A stretch of 64,000 nucleotides of DNA from Vreelandella jeotgali Hwa. GTDB taxonomy: Bacteria > Pseudomonadota > Gammaproteobacteria > Pseudomonadales > Halomonadaceae. Below the pieces are notes generated by a model. It searched no databases and was not told the origin of the DNA. It was given only the letters and a program-made list of their open reading frames with translations. This document shows, piece by piece, positions 28,342 to 37,356 of the stretch (position 1 is the first letter of the stretch; every line of letters begins with the position of its first letter). The stretch spans positions 1 to 64,000 of the forward strand of contig NZ_AMQY01000023.1 of NCBI RefSeq assembly GCF_000334215.1, written 5' to 3'. Both the position numbers and the translations under genes were made by a program.

Positions 28342-31300
28342 TGACCTCGGCAACCCTTGACCCGTTGACGCTGCCGCTGCACGGCAGCCGCCTGATGGAA
28401 GCCAGCGCCGGTACCGGCAAAACCTTTACCATCGCGCTGCTTTATGTCCGCCTGGTACTCGGCGGCCATCGGCCCGACGATGACACCGCCTTTGTGCGCC
28501 CGCTGACGCCCCCGGAAATTCTGGTCGTCACCTTTACCAACGCCGCCACCCAGGAGCTGCGCGAACGCATTCGCACCCGCCTGGTGGAGGCCGCCGATGC
28601 GTTTCTCGCCGACGCCGACGATAGCGCCCTGGACCCGCTGTTGCTGAACCTGCGCGGCCAGTACCCGGAAGATACCTGGATCGCCTGTGCCCGGCGTCTG
28701 GCGCTGGCCGCCGAGTGGATGGACGAAGCCGCGGTTTCCACCATTCACAGCTGGTGTTACCGCATGCTGCGAGAGCACGCCTTCGACAGCGGCAGCCTGT
28801 TTTCGCTGGACCTCGAACACGACCAGAGCGAGCTGATCGAGGAGGTAGTTCGCGACTACTGGCGCTGTTTTTACTATCCGCTGGACGCCGCTACCCTGGG
28901 CCAAATCAGCCGCCACTGGGACTCGCCGGAGGCGCTGTACCAGGCGCTGCGCAACCTGTTGAACGAAAGCGATGCGCTGCCCGACGCCCCGCCGCCGGAG
29001 CGGACGCTCCGCGAGGCAGAGGCCGAACGCACCCGGCTACTCAACGAGCTGAAAGCGCCCTGGCCGGCCTGGCTCGACGAGCTGGAGCCCGCGCTGGAAG
29101 ACGCGGCCGGCCGCAAGGCCTTCGACGGCCGCAAGTTCAAGTCCAACAGCCGCAAAAACTGGCTGGGCGCGCTGCGCGAGTGGAGCGGGAACGAGGCCGC
29201 CGATCGTCCCGCGCTGACCGATGCCGCCTGGCAGCGACTGACCCCGGACGGCATGGCCGAGATCTGGAAGGACGGCGAGCCGCCCTGCCCCGAGGCCTGG
29301 CAGGCGCTGGCGGCCCTGCCCGAGGCGCTGGATGCCCTGCCCGAGCCGCGCGCCGACCTGCTGACCCACGCCGTGCACTGGTGCCGGGCGCGTCTGGCAA
29401 GCGAACAGGAGCGCCGTGCCGAGATGGGCCCCAACGACCTGCTCACCCACCTGGACCGCGCGCTCCAGGGCCCGGGCCGTGAGGCGCTCGCCGAGCAGAT
29501 CCGGCAGCAGTTCCCGGTCGCGCTGATCGACGAATTTCAGGACACCGACCCGGTGCAATACCGGATTTTCAACGCCGTTTACGAAGTGGCCACGCCGCGT
29601 CGGGACACCGCCATCATGCTCATCGGCGATCCCAAACAGGCGATCTACGCCTTTCGCGGGGCGGATATCTTTACCTACCTGCAGGCGCGTCGGGACACCG
29701 CCGGCCGCCATGTCACCCTGGGCAAGAATTTCCGTTCCAGCGCGGCCATGGTCGAGGCCGTCAATCACTGCCTTGCCTACGCCGATGACCAGGCCAGCGG
29801 GGCATTTTTGTTCCGCCAGGGCAACGATAACCCGCTGCCGTTCCACCGCGTCGATGCCCGCGGCCGTGACGAACAGCTCACGCTGGACGGCGAGACCCTG
29901 CCCGCCATGACCTTCTGGCAGCTGAACAGCGACGACGGCAAACCGCTGGGCAAGGGTGTGTATCAGGACATCATGGCCAGCGGCTGCGCCTCGCACATGG
30001 TCAGCCTACTCAACGCCGGTCGCGAGCAGCGAGCGGGCTTCCGCGATGAGCAAACGCTTACACCGCTGCAGCCGTCGGATATGGCCGTGCTGGTCAACAA
30101 CGGCACCGAAGCGCGCGCCATTCGCCAGGCGCTGGCCCGTCGCGGGGTCAGGAGCGTGTATCTGTCCGACCGCGACAAGGTCTTCAGCTCGCCCATGGCG
30201 CCGCAGGTAGCGCACTGGCTGGCCGCCTGCAGCGAGCCGCCGGCGGGCTCCCGCCAGGCGCAGTCACGGCTGCGCGCGGCGCTGGCCACGCCGGCGCTGG
30301 GCCTGAGTCTGGAAGCGTTGGACCGGCTCATGCACAACGAGCTCGCCCGGGAAGAGCGGATCGAGCAGTTTCACCGTTATCATCGCCTCTGGCAGCGCCG
30401 GGGCGTGCTGCCGCTGCTGCGCCGTATCATGGTGGACTTTGCCATTCCCGCCCGATTGCTCGGCCAGAACGAGCACAGCGCCGGAGACGACAGCGGTGAG
30501 CGCTTGCTCACCGACCTGCTGCACCTGGGCGAGCTGTTGCAGGAAGCCAGCCAGGAACTCGACGGCGAGCAGGCGCTGCTGCGTTTCCTCGACGAGGCCA
30601 TTGCCGACCCCGAACGCTACGGCGACAGCCACCGCCTGCGGCTGGAAAGCGATGCCGACCTGGTCAAGGTGGTCACCATTCACAAGGCCAAGGGGCTGGA
30701 ATATCCGCTGGTGTTTCTGCCATTTATCGCCAACTACCGGCCCGCCAAAAAGGACGATACGCCCCTGCGCCGGCACGACGCCGACGGCACGCTTCGCCTG
30801 CATCTGGACCCCGATGACGACGCCCTGGCCGCCGCCGACCGCGAACGCCTGGGCGAAGACATGCGCAAGCTCTACGTGGCGCTGACCCGAGCCCGCCATG
30901 CCGTCTGGCTCGGCGTGGCCCCGCTGGAGCACATGGACGAACGCGCCCTGGGGCACCTGCTGGCCGGCAGAGCCGTGGAAAACGACGCACTGGACGCCCT
31001 CGCCACCAACGGCCCGATCCGCGTTGCGGCAGTGCCGGAAGCCAGCGACGAGCGTTTTATCCCGCCCCGGGATGACGCCGCCCTGATCGCGGCACGCACC
31101 CCGGCGCGACGCGCCAGGGAACACTGGTGGATCGCCAGCTACTCGGCGCTAACGCTGTCCGGCGCTCTCACCCGGCCCGCCGAAATACCGCCCGCGGCTG
31201 CCGAGCCGGCCACGGCGCAGGACGCCACGGCGCTGGAAGTGCTGGATGAACCCCGGGACGACCAGGCCACCGGCCAGCCCGCCGCGCATCTGCACCGCTT

Positions 31301-32066
31301 TCCCCGCGGCCCCGGCCCCGGCACCTTTTTGCACGGCCTGCTGGAATGGGCCGGACGCGAAGGCTTTGCCACTGTGCCGCAAAACGCCGACGCGCTGCAC
31401 GATACGCTGCGCCGACGCCTTCAGCTGCGCGGCTGGCAACGCTGGCATGACGCCCTGGCCGACTGGCTGAGCGAGCTTGTGAGCGCCCGCTTACCGCTGC
31501 CTGCCTCCGCGCCGGCGAGGAACGTGACGCTCACCGAGCTTGCCGACTACCAGGTCGAGCTGGAGTTCTGGTTTGCCGCCGGTCAGGTGGATACCCTGGC
31601 GCTTGACCGTATTGTCTGTCAGCACTTGCTTACCGGCCAGGAGCGCCCGGCGCTGGAGCGCGACACCCTCAACGGCATGCTCAAGGGGTTTATCGACCTG
31701 GCCTTTGCCCACGACGGACGATTTTACGTTCTGGACTGGAAATCCAACTATCTCGGCAACAACGACGAGGCCTATACCCCCGACGCCATGCGCCGGGCGC
31801 TGCTGAATAAACGCTACGACGTCCAGTCCGCGCTGTACCTGCTGGCCATGCACCGGCTGCTGAAAGCCCGCCTGCCCGACTACGACCCGGCACAGCATCT
31901 GGGCGGCGCCATGACCGTCTTTCTACGCGGTAGCGGAACGCCGGCCCGGGGCGTGCACGCCGAGCCTGCCACGGCCGGCCTGGTCAATGCGCTGGACGCG
32001 CTGTTTGCCGGCTCGCCTGCCGATGATTCTCCCCATCGCTCGACTCAGGAAGAGGTTTCCCCATGA
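28338..32066 (+). CDS. recB: Exodeoxyribonuclease V subunit beta
   Basis: RecB is the 3'-5' helicase and the only nuclease of RecBCD. In this 1242-aa protein Walker A is EASAGTGKTFTIAL near residues 20-33, Walker B is LIDEFQDTDPVQYRIF near 396, and motif III/IV is GDPKQAIYAFRGADIFTY near 429. The C-terminal helicase motif VTIHKAKGLEYPLVFLPF sits near 780. The nuclease domain carries FYVLDWKSNYLG near residue 1130, the metal-binding Asp and Lys. The start is ATG 28338, overlapping the recC stop and preceded by GGGAG. The stop overlaps recD by 4 bases, so the three subunits are translationally linked. Confidence 0.94.
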   Translation: MMTSATLDPLTLPLHGSRLMEASAGTGKTFTIALLYVRLVLGGHRPDDDTAFVRPLTPPEILVVTFTNAATQELRERIRTRLVEAADAFLADADDSALDPLLLNLRGQYPEDTWIACARRLALAAEWMDEAAVSTIHSWCYRMLREHAFDSGSLFSLDLEHDQSELIEEVVRDYWRCFYYPLDAATLGQISRHWDSPEALYQALRNLLNESDALPDAPPPERTLREAEAERTRLLNELKAPWPAWLDELEPALEDAAGRKAFDGRKFKSNSRKNWLGALREWSGNEAADRPALTDAAWQRLTPDGMAEIWKDGEPPCPEAWQALAALPEALDALPEPRADLLTHAVHWCRARLASEQERRAEMGPNDLLTHLDRALQGPGREALAEQIRQQFPVALIDEFQDTDPVQYRIFNAVYEVATPRRDTAIMLIGDPKQAIYAFRGADIFTYLQARRDTAGRHVTLGKNFRSSAAMVEAVNHCLAYADDQASGAFLFRQGNDNPLPFHRVDARGRDEQLTLDGETLPAMTFWQLNSDDGKPLGKGVYQDIMASGCASHMVSLLNAGREQRAGFRDEQTLTPLQPSDMAVLVNNGTEARAIRQALARRGVRSVYLSDRDKVFSSPMAPQVAHWLAACSEPPAGSRQAQSRLRAALATPALGLSLEALDRLMHNELAREERIEQFHRYHRLWQRRGVLPLLRRIMVDFAIPARLLGQNEHSAGDDSGERLLTDLLHLGELLQEASQELDGEQALLRFLDEAIADPERYGDSHRLRLESDADLVKVVTIHKAKGLEYPLVFLPFIANYRPAKKDDTPLRRHDADGTLRLHLDPDDDALAAADRERLGEDMRKLYVALTRARHAVWLGVAPLEHMDERALGHLLAGRAVENDALDALATNGPIRVAAVPEASDERFIPPRDDAALIAARTPARRAREHWWIASYSALTLSGALTRPAEIPPAAAEPATAQDATALEVLDEPRDDQATGQPAAHLHRFPRGPGPGTFLHGLLEWAGREGFATVPQNADALHDTLRRRLQLRGWQRWHDALADWLSELVSARLPLPASAPARNVTLTELADYQVELEFWFAAGQVDTLALDRIVCQHLLTGQERPALERDTLNGMLKGFIDLAFAHDGRFYVLDWKSNYLGNNDEAYTPDAMRRALLNKRYDVQSALYLLAMHRLLKARLPDYDPAQHLGGAMTVFLRGSGTPARGVHAEPATAGLVNALDALFAGSPADDSPHRSTQEEVSP

Positions 32067-34198
32067 GCCAGCCCTCCACGACCACGCCGGCCCGGGCGCC
32101 GGACAGCCCCGCCCCTTCCCGGCGGCACCCGGCGCTGGACGACACCGCGGCGCTTTTAACCCTGCTGACCGCCTGGGTGCGACAGGGTTGGCTTCGGGAT
32201 CTTGACCGCGCTCTGGTGCGCTTTCTCGACGCCGAGGCAGAGCAGGCGCCGCCGCTGCTGCTGCTCGCGGCGGCCCTGACCAGCCACCAGCAGGGCCAGG
32301 GCCACGTCTGCCTGGATCTGGCGGCGATCCTGGCCGAGCCCGACCGGGCGCTGTCGCTGCCGCCCGATGGTGATACCCCCGACGATCCGCCGCCGCTGCC
32401 CGGCGAACTGCTGGCCACGCTGACGCTGGCCGAGTGGCAAGCGGCCCTGCCACATCCCGCCCTGATGGGCGAGGGGCCGGGTAATTCGCCGCTGGTCCGC
32501 GAAGACGATGGCCGGACCACGCGAGTTTATCTGCGCCGCTACTGGCAGTACGAACAAACGCTGCACGCCGAGATCAGCCGCCGGCTGGCCCGGGCCGATG
32601 ACAGCCAGCCAACAGAGGACGACGCAGACCTGACCCGGCGCACCCTGAACACGTTATTTGGCGCGCCCGACGCCAACGCCGGCTCGCTCAATTGGCAAAA
32701 AGCCGCCTGCGCGCTGGCGGCCCGGCAGCCCTTTGCCGTAATCACAGGCGGGCCGGGCACCGGCAAGACCACCACCGTGGTGCGCCTGCTGGCGCTGCTG
32801 CAGACGCTGGAGCAGGCCGAAAGCGACGCCGCCCCGCTGGATATTCGCCTGGCCGCGCCCACCGGCAAGGCCGCTGCCCGGCTTGGCGAGTCCATTGCCA
32901 GGCAAGTCAGTCAGTTGCCCGTTGACGAATCACTACGCGCAACCATTCCGGATAAAGTTAGCACCCTGCACCGGCTACTCGGCGCGCGGCCGGATACTCG
33001 GCATTTTCGCTACCATGCCGACAACCCCCTGAGCCTTGATGTCCTGGTGATCGACGAAGCCTCCATGGTGGATATCGAAATGCTCGCCGCCGTGCTTCGC
33101 GCCCTGCCGGACAATGCCCGCCTGGTACTGCTGGGCGACAAGGATCAGCTGGCCTCGGTGGAAGCCGGCGCGGTCCTCGGCGACCTCTGCCGCCGTGCCG
33201 ATGCCGGCCACTACACACCGGCAACGGCCGAATGGATTGCCCGGGCCACCGGCCAGCCGCTGCCGAACGACTATCTGGACCCCGACGGCCAGCCGCTGGA
33301 TCAGGCCATCGCCATGCTGCGCCACAGCTATCGCTTTGGCGAAGACAGCGGCATCGGCCAGCTGGCTCGGGCGATCAACAGTGCGTCCGGCCCAACGGTA
33401 AGCCGGGTGCTGAACCACGGCTACGCCGACCTGCACCACCTGTCGCTCAACGACGAGCACAGCCAGGCCTTCAACAAGCTGGTGCTCGACGGCGGCCCGG
33501 CAGAAACGAGCGCGAACCGGCTCGACCGCGAGGCACCGCGGAGGGGTTACCGGCACTATCTGACCGTGCTGGAAGAGCAGCGCCCTCGTGGTCAAACCGA
33601 GTTGACTCAGCAGACCGAGGCCTACAGCGCCTGGGCGAGCGCGGTGCTTGACGCCTACGGCCACTTTCAGCTGCTGTGCGCGCTGCGCCGGGGCCCCTGG
33701 GGCGTTGAAGAGCTGAACCTGCGAATTGCCCGACTGCTGCGCCAGCAGGGCCTTATCAGCGCCGGCGATGCCGCGCTGGAACACGGCTGGTACGAAGGAC
33801 GTCCGGTGCTGGTCACCCAAAACGATTACAGCCTCAAACTGATGAACGGCGATATCGGCATGGCGCTTAACGTGGTGGAAAACGGCCAGCAGCGACTGCG
33901 GGTGGCGTTTCCCTCGGGCGACCAGGAGGCGCCCATCCGCTGGGTTTTACCGTCGCGGCTCCACGCCACCGAAACGGTGTTTGCCATGACGGTGCACAAG
34001 TCTCAGGGCTCGGAGTTTGAGCATACCGCCCTGCTGCTGCCCGACAGCACCAGCCCGGTGCTCACCCGGGAGCTGGTGTATACCGGGATGACCCGCGCCC
34101 GGCGATGGCTCACCCTAATAGAAGCGGGAAAGGGCATACTCAACGAGGCCGTCCAGCGCCGGGTGATCCGGGTCAGCGGACTCAGCGACATGACGTAA
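32063..34198 (+). CDS. recD: Exodeoxyribonuclease V subunit alpha
   Basis: RecD is the 5'-3' superfamily 1B helicase of RecBCD. The 711-aa protein has Walker A ITGGPGTGKTTTVVRLLAL near residue 228, then LDVLVIDEASMVDIEML near 327 (Walker B) and LVLLGDKDQLASVEAGAVLG near 353. The C-terminal TVHKSQGSEFEHTALLLP near 644 is followed by VYTGMTRARRWL. The N-terminal 100 residues include a Pro/Ala-rich leader before the DTAALLTLL interface region. Start ATGA overlaps the recB stop by 4 bases. Confidence 0.94.
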   Translation: MSQPSTTTPARAPDSPAPSRRHPALDDTAALLTLLTAWVRQGWLRDLDRALVRFLDAEAEQAPPLLLLAAALTSHQQGQGHVCLDLAAILAEPDRALSLPPDGDTPDDPPPLPGELLATLTLAEWQAALPHPALMGEGPGNSPLVREDDGRTTRVYLRRYWQYEQTLHAEISRRLARADDSQPTEDDADLTRRTLNTLFGAPDANAGSLNWQKAACALAARQPFAVITGGPGTGKTTTVVRLLALLQTLEQAESDAAPLDIRLAAPTGKAAARLGESIARQVSQLPVDESLRATIPDKVSTLHRLLGARPDTRHFRYHADNPLSLDVLVIDEASMVDIEMLAAVLRALPDNARLVLLGDKDQLASVEAGAVLGDLCRRADAGHYTPATAEWIARATGQPLPNDYLDPDGQPLDQAIAMLRHSYRFGEDSGIGQLARAINSASGPTVSRVLNHGYADLHHLSLNDEHSQAFNKLVLDGGPAETSANRLDREAPRRGYRHYLTVLEEQRPRGQTELTQQTEAYSAWASAVLDAYGHFQLLCALRRGPWGVEELNLRIARLLRQQGLISAGDAALEHGWYEGRPVLVTQNDYSLKLMNGDIGMALNVVENGQQRLRVAFPSGDQEAPIRWVLPSRLHATETVFAMTVHKSQGSEFEHTALLLPDSTSPVLTRELVYTGMTRARRWLTLIEAGKGILNEAVQRRVIRVSGLSDMT

Positions 34199-34235
34199 CA
34201 GAAGCGCCGGAAGCGCCCGGCGCCCGCAACAGCGC

Positions 34236-34362
34236 GGTTGAAAGCAAGGATTGAAAAAAAGGGTTGAAAACAGCGGCTGACCACAGCCGAGCCGGGCGCG
34301 GTCACCATCGGCCCGGGCTTGACTGCCTATCCGGGGCTGCCTGTCCCGGGCTGCTTGTCCCA
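34236..34362 (+). repeat. Two short tandem duplications after recD
   Basis: GGTTGAAAGCAA, GGATTGAAAAAAA and GGGTTGAAAACAG follow one another at 34236-34273. CCGGGGCTGCCTGTC (34331-34345) is repeated as CCGGGCTGCTTGTC (34346-34359). Confidence 0.65.
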
Positions 34363-34407
34363 GGTGAATGGTACTGAACCGCTTGGCTTTGGCGGCAAAA
34401 AATCATA

Positions 34408-34423
34408 GGATGACCAATCATCC
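34408..34423 (+). promoter_or_regulatory. Candidate operator of the adjacent GntR regulator
   Basis: GGATGACCAATCATCC is a perfect inverted repeat (6-bp arms, 4-base centre) 25 bases before the GntR gene. FadR-subfamily proteins bind sites of this type, so autoregulation is plausible. Confidence 0.5.
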
Positions 34424-34447
34424 GATGAATACACGAGAATTGACGCC

Positions 34448-35125
34448 ATGACCCACCCGCGCCGCCACCGATCTTCCCGGGTCGATGAAGTCATCGAACA
34501 CCTTCAAGCCGCTCTGGAACAGGGTCGCTGGGCGGTGGGCGAGCGCCTGCCGGTAGAAGCCGAGCTGGCCGCCACGTTTGATGTCAGCCGCAATACCGTG
34601 CGCGAAGCCGTGCGCGTGCTTTGCCATACCGGCGTGCTGGAAACCCGCCAGGGCGCGGGCACCTTTGTGCGCGCCCTGCGCGGCGCCGGCGATACGCTTC
34701 GCGCGGTGGAACGCGCCCGGCTGCGCGATCAGCTGGAAGTCCGCCAGACGCTGGAAGCCGACGCCGCGCGCCTGGCCGCCATGCGCCGCAGCGACGACGA
34801 CCTGCGAACCATGCACGAGGCGCTGCAAGCCCGGGAAGACGCCGGCGACGACGTTGCCGCACGCATCCGCCACGACGAGCGCTTTCATCTGGCGGTGGTG
34901 GACGCCGCGCATAACCCGGCGCTGACAACGCTATACCTGTATTTTGCCCACTCGGTTATCGACACCATCGAGCAAACCGAACGCAGCCGGCACCTCCCCG
35001 AGCCGTCCCACGCCGAGCACGCTGCCCTGCTGGATGCCGTTGACCGTGGCGATGCCGATGCTGCCGAACGCACCGCCCGCGCCATGCTGGCCCCCAGCCT
35101 TGAGGCACTTAACACAACTGCCTGA
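34448..35125 (+). CDS. FadR-subfamily GntR transcriptional regulator (FCD domain)
   Basis: This 225-aa regulator has an N-terminal winged helix (GRWAVGERLPVEAELAATFD, then VSRNTVREAVRVLCHTGVLE, residues about 30-70) and RQGAGTFVRA as the wing. It is followed by an all-helical FCD effector domain. FCD metal-binding residues are visible in RHDERFHLAVVDAAHNP near 140-155 and in SHAEHAALLDAVDRGDADAA near the C terminus. It lies 53 bases before an SBF-like transporter gene and probably controls it. Ligand unknown; FCD regulators usually sense small carboxylates. Confidence 0.88.
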   Translation: MTHPRRHRSSRVDEVIEHLQAALEQGRWAVGERLPVEAELAATFDVSRNTVREAVRVLCHTGVLETRQGAGTFVRALRGAGDTLRAVERARLRDQLEVRQTLEADAARLAAMRRSDDDLRTMHEALQAREDAGDDVAARIRHDERFHLAVVDAAHNPALTTLYLYFAHSVIDTIEQTERSRHLPEPSHAEHAALLDAVDRGDADAAERTARAMLAPSLEALNTTA

Positions 35126-35178
35126 CCCCATCCCGGAGACAGCGGGTCCACATAAACGGCCCGACACAAGGAGCTCCC

Positions 35179-36138
35179 ATGCGTCCACGCCTCGACCCCT
35201 TTACGCTGATACTGCTGGCCACCATTGCGCTGGCGTCGTTTTTCCCCGCTCGGCCGCCTCTTGCCGGCTGGCTGGACCATGCCGGCGTTTTCGCCGTGGC
35301 CATGCTGTTTTTTCTTCACGGCGCTGCCCTCTCCCGGGACGAAGTGCTCAACGGCGCCATGCACTGGCGGCTCCATCTCGTCATCGTGACGCTGACGTTT
35401 ATTGTCTTTCCGCTGCTGGTGCTGCCCGTCACGCTGCTGGCGCCGGCGCTGATCCCCGACGATCTGGCAGTAGGCTTTTTATACCTGGGCGTGCTGCCCT
35501 CGGCAGTCTCGTCGTCGATTGCCTTTACCGCCATGGCACGCGGCAACGTGCCGGCAGCCATCTGCAGCGCGGCGGCCTCCAACGTCTTCGGCATGATGCT
35601 CACGCCGTTTTTGCTGATTCTGCTGGTCAGCTCATCCGGCGGCAGTTTCGCGGTGGGCGAGGCGCTGCGGGACATTATCCTGCAGCTGCTGTTGCCCTTT
35701 GCCGCCGGTCAGGCCCTGCGCCCCCTGATCGGCGGCCTGCTCTACCGCTACAAGTCGCTGACCGGCCGCTACGATCAGGGTGTGATCCTGCTGATCGTCT
35801 ATACCGCCTTCTCGCAATCGGTAGTTGGCGGGCTCTGGGAAAAGCTGCCGCTGCTGGCGATCTTCGCCGCCATTGCGCTGTGCGGGCTGTTGCTGGCGGT
35901 GGTAATCACGCTGGCGCGCCTGGTCTCGCGGCGCTTCGGCTTCAGCCTCGCGGACGAGGCCGCCGTGGTGTTCTGCGGCTCGAAGAAAAGCCTCGCCTCC
36001 GGACTGCCCATGGCCAAGGTGCTGTTTGCCGGCAACCCAGGATTCGGCATGATCGTGCTGCCGATCATGTGCTACAACCAGATCCAGATTCTGGTCGGCG
36101 CCGTCATCGCTCGCCGCTACGTGTCGGGTCCCGTGTGA
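35179..36138 (+). CDS. Bile acid:sodium symporter-like (SBF-like) transporter, C terminus altered by IS insertion
   Basis: This 319-aa inner-membrane protein has about ten hydrophobic helices and the SBF-like features FLYLGVLPSAVSSSIAFTAMA (in part; near 95-115) and VVFCGSKKSLASGLPMAKVLF (in part; near 265-285). An IS481-family element inserted at 36122 replaces the end of the gene. The present protein ends RRYVSGPV, with the last five residues coming from the target base and the IS terminus. Removing the IS and one GCTACG copy restores the frame: 19 further codons, beginning ESRIQAERQAPAE, run to a TAG at 37260-37262. All membrane helices lie before the break, so activity may survive. The start follows AAGGAG. 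Confidence 0.87.
   Translation: MRPRLDPFTLILLATIALASFFPARPPLAGWLDHAGVFAVAMLFFLHGAALSRDEVLNGAMHWRLHLVIVTLTFIVFPLLVLPVTLLAPALIPDDLAVGFLYLGVLPSAVSSSIAFTAMARGNVPAAICSAAASNVFGMMLTPFLLILLVSSSGGSFAVGEALRDIILQLLLPFAAGQALRPLIGGLLYRYKSLTGRYDQGVILLIVYTAFSQSVVGGLWEKLPLLAIFAAIALCGLLLAVVITLARLVSRRFGFSLADEAAVVFCGSKKSLASGLPMAKVLFAGNPGFGMIVLPIMCYNQIQILVGAVIARRYVSGPV
36116..36121 (+). repeat. Target site duplication, left copy
   Basis: GCTACG directly precedes the left terminal repeat of the IS481-family element and is repeated exactly at 37198-37203. Confidence 0.93.
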
Positions 36139-37106
36139 TTAACAACCCGCTTGGTAAATAACTCAGGTCGCTTGGCCTGCCACTCCTTCATCGCCGCAAT
36201 CGGTGATTGATGATGCAGTGCCTTCTGCGAGATGTGGTGATTGTACAGCCAAGCGTAGCGTTTGAGCGTCTGCTCCAGATCCTCGCCTGAGGTATAGCGC
36301 CGGGTGGCCAGCACGTCGCTGATGCGGCCGTTGAACCGTTCTACCATACCGTTCGTCTGCGGCCTTCCCGGCTTGATCAGGCGATGGTCGATACCATGGG
36401 CCTGGCACTCCAGATCGAAGGGATGGCGGCCGCTGGGCCTGCGCTCACCTGCCCGCGTGAAGCGATCGGTGAACGACTTGCCGTTGTCAGTCAGCACCGT
36501 CTGGATCGTGAAGGGCGCCTTTTCCTCCACACACTTCATGAACGCCTTGGCATCCCTGGCGGACTGGCTGCGCCTGACTTCCAGATAGACCCAACGTGTG
36601 GCACGGTCGATGGCAACATATAGGTAGCGCTTTTGCTCCTCGTCGGGCATCTGGGGCAGGTGCTTGATATCGACATGCACATACCCAGGCTCGTAGTCCT
36701 TGAAGGGCTTGTGCCGAGGCTTGCCATCATCTCCGGCATCCTGACGGGCCAGTTCCGCGAGTGTCGGCACCTCACGGCGCTTAAGCATGCGATGCAAGCC
36801 GGAGCGTGACAACCGAGGATTCAGAAACTCACGTGCCACGACGAGCAAGTCATCCAGACCGAGGCGCAGGAACTCGCGAGCGGCGATCAGCACTTCCTCC
36901 TGCTCGGACGTGAGCGTAGCCAGCAGGTTATGGCGTGTATGGGACCGATCATGAACATCGTCGCGGTACCGCCAACGGCGTATCGTCGAATCACCAACAC
37001 CGTACTGGCGCGCCAACTCGCTATCGCTGATGCTGGCGGGCGCTGCCTGGATGTCAGCACGGATCTTTGGTGTGGTGGTGGCCTGCTTATGCAGCTTGAT
37101 GTCCAT
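36117..37106 (-). CDS. IS481-family transposase
   Basis: This 329-aa DDE transposase has an N-terminal helix-turn-helix (SDSELARQYGVGDSTIRRWR, residues about 27-46). The integrase catalytic core follows, with the Asp in YVHVDIKHLPQ, the second in TVLTDNGKSFTDRF and the Glu in TNGMVERFNGRISDVL. The reading frame runs through the IS terminus: the last residues and the TAG stop (36117-36119) come from the duplicated target sequence, not from the element. The length of the C terminus therefore depends on the insertion site. Start supported by GGGAG 7 bases upstream. Confidence 0.93.
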   Translation of the reverse strand: MDIKLHKQATTTPKIRADIQAAPASISDSELARQYGVGDSTIRRWRYRDDVHDRSHTRHNLLATLTSEQEEVLIAAREFLRLGLDDLLVVAREFLNPRLSRSGLHRMLKRREVPTLAELARQDAGDDGKPRHKPFKDYEPGYVHVDIKHLPQMPDEEQKRYLYVAIDRATRWVYLEVRRSQSARDAKAFMKCVEEKAPFTIQTVLTDNGKSFTDRFTRAGERRPSGRHPFDLECQAHGIDHRLIKPGRPQTNGMVERFNGRISDVLATRRYTSGEDLEQTLKRYAWLYNHHISQKALHHQSPIAAMKEWQAKRPELFTKRVVNHTGPDT

Positions 37107-37197
37107 GTCTCTGCTCCCGGATGAACTGCTGTAGAAGCTCTCTTGCTATCAGCAGAGGGTAACTTCTATCACTCATTTGATCATCAGGGACCCTACA
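36122..37197 (-). mobile_element. IS481-family insertion sequence, complete, 1076 bp
   Basis: The left end reads TGTCGGGTCCCGTGTGATTA and the right end, read inward, TGTAGGGTCCCTGATGATCA; 15 of the first 20 bases match. Both ends start with TGT, as usual for IS481. The 6-bp direct repeat GCTACG flanks the element on both sides, so it is an intact, probably recent insertion. It carries one transposase gene on the minus strand. Confidence 0.95.
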
Positions 37198-37203
37198 GCT
37201 ACG
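37198..37203 (+). repeat. Target site duplication, right copy
   Basis: GCTACG, identical to 36116-36121, follows the right end of the IS481-family element. The next bases (37204-37262) are the displaced 3' end of the SBF-like transporter gene. Confidence 0.93.
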
Positions 37204-37262
37204 AAAGCCGGATTCAGGCGGAACGGCAGGCCCCGGCGGAGGCTGCATCGCACGGCGAGTAG
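37204..37262 (+). pseudogene. Displaced 3' end of the SBF-like transporter gene
   Basis: Read in frame after removing the IS and one target copy, these bases supply the last 19 codons and the TAG stop of the transporter. They are now separated from the rest of the gene by 1.08 kb and are presumably untranslated. Confidence 0.85.
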
Positions 37263-37356
37263 TCGGTCGCGCCCGGCAGCACGTCTGGTCGTTGCCATGC
37301 CGGCCGTGTAGGATATTGATTGATCGTTCAATGAATATCTTCAAGAGGCTTAGCGT

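Noticed and set aside
25672-28353. 893-aa open frame antisense to recC
   Set aside because: recC on the other strand has clear family motifs throughout; this frame is its shadow.
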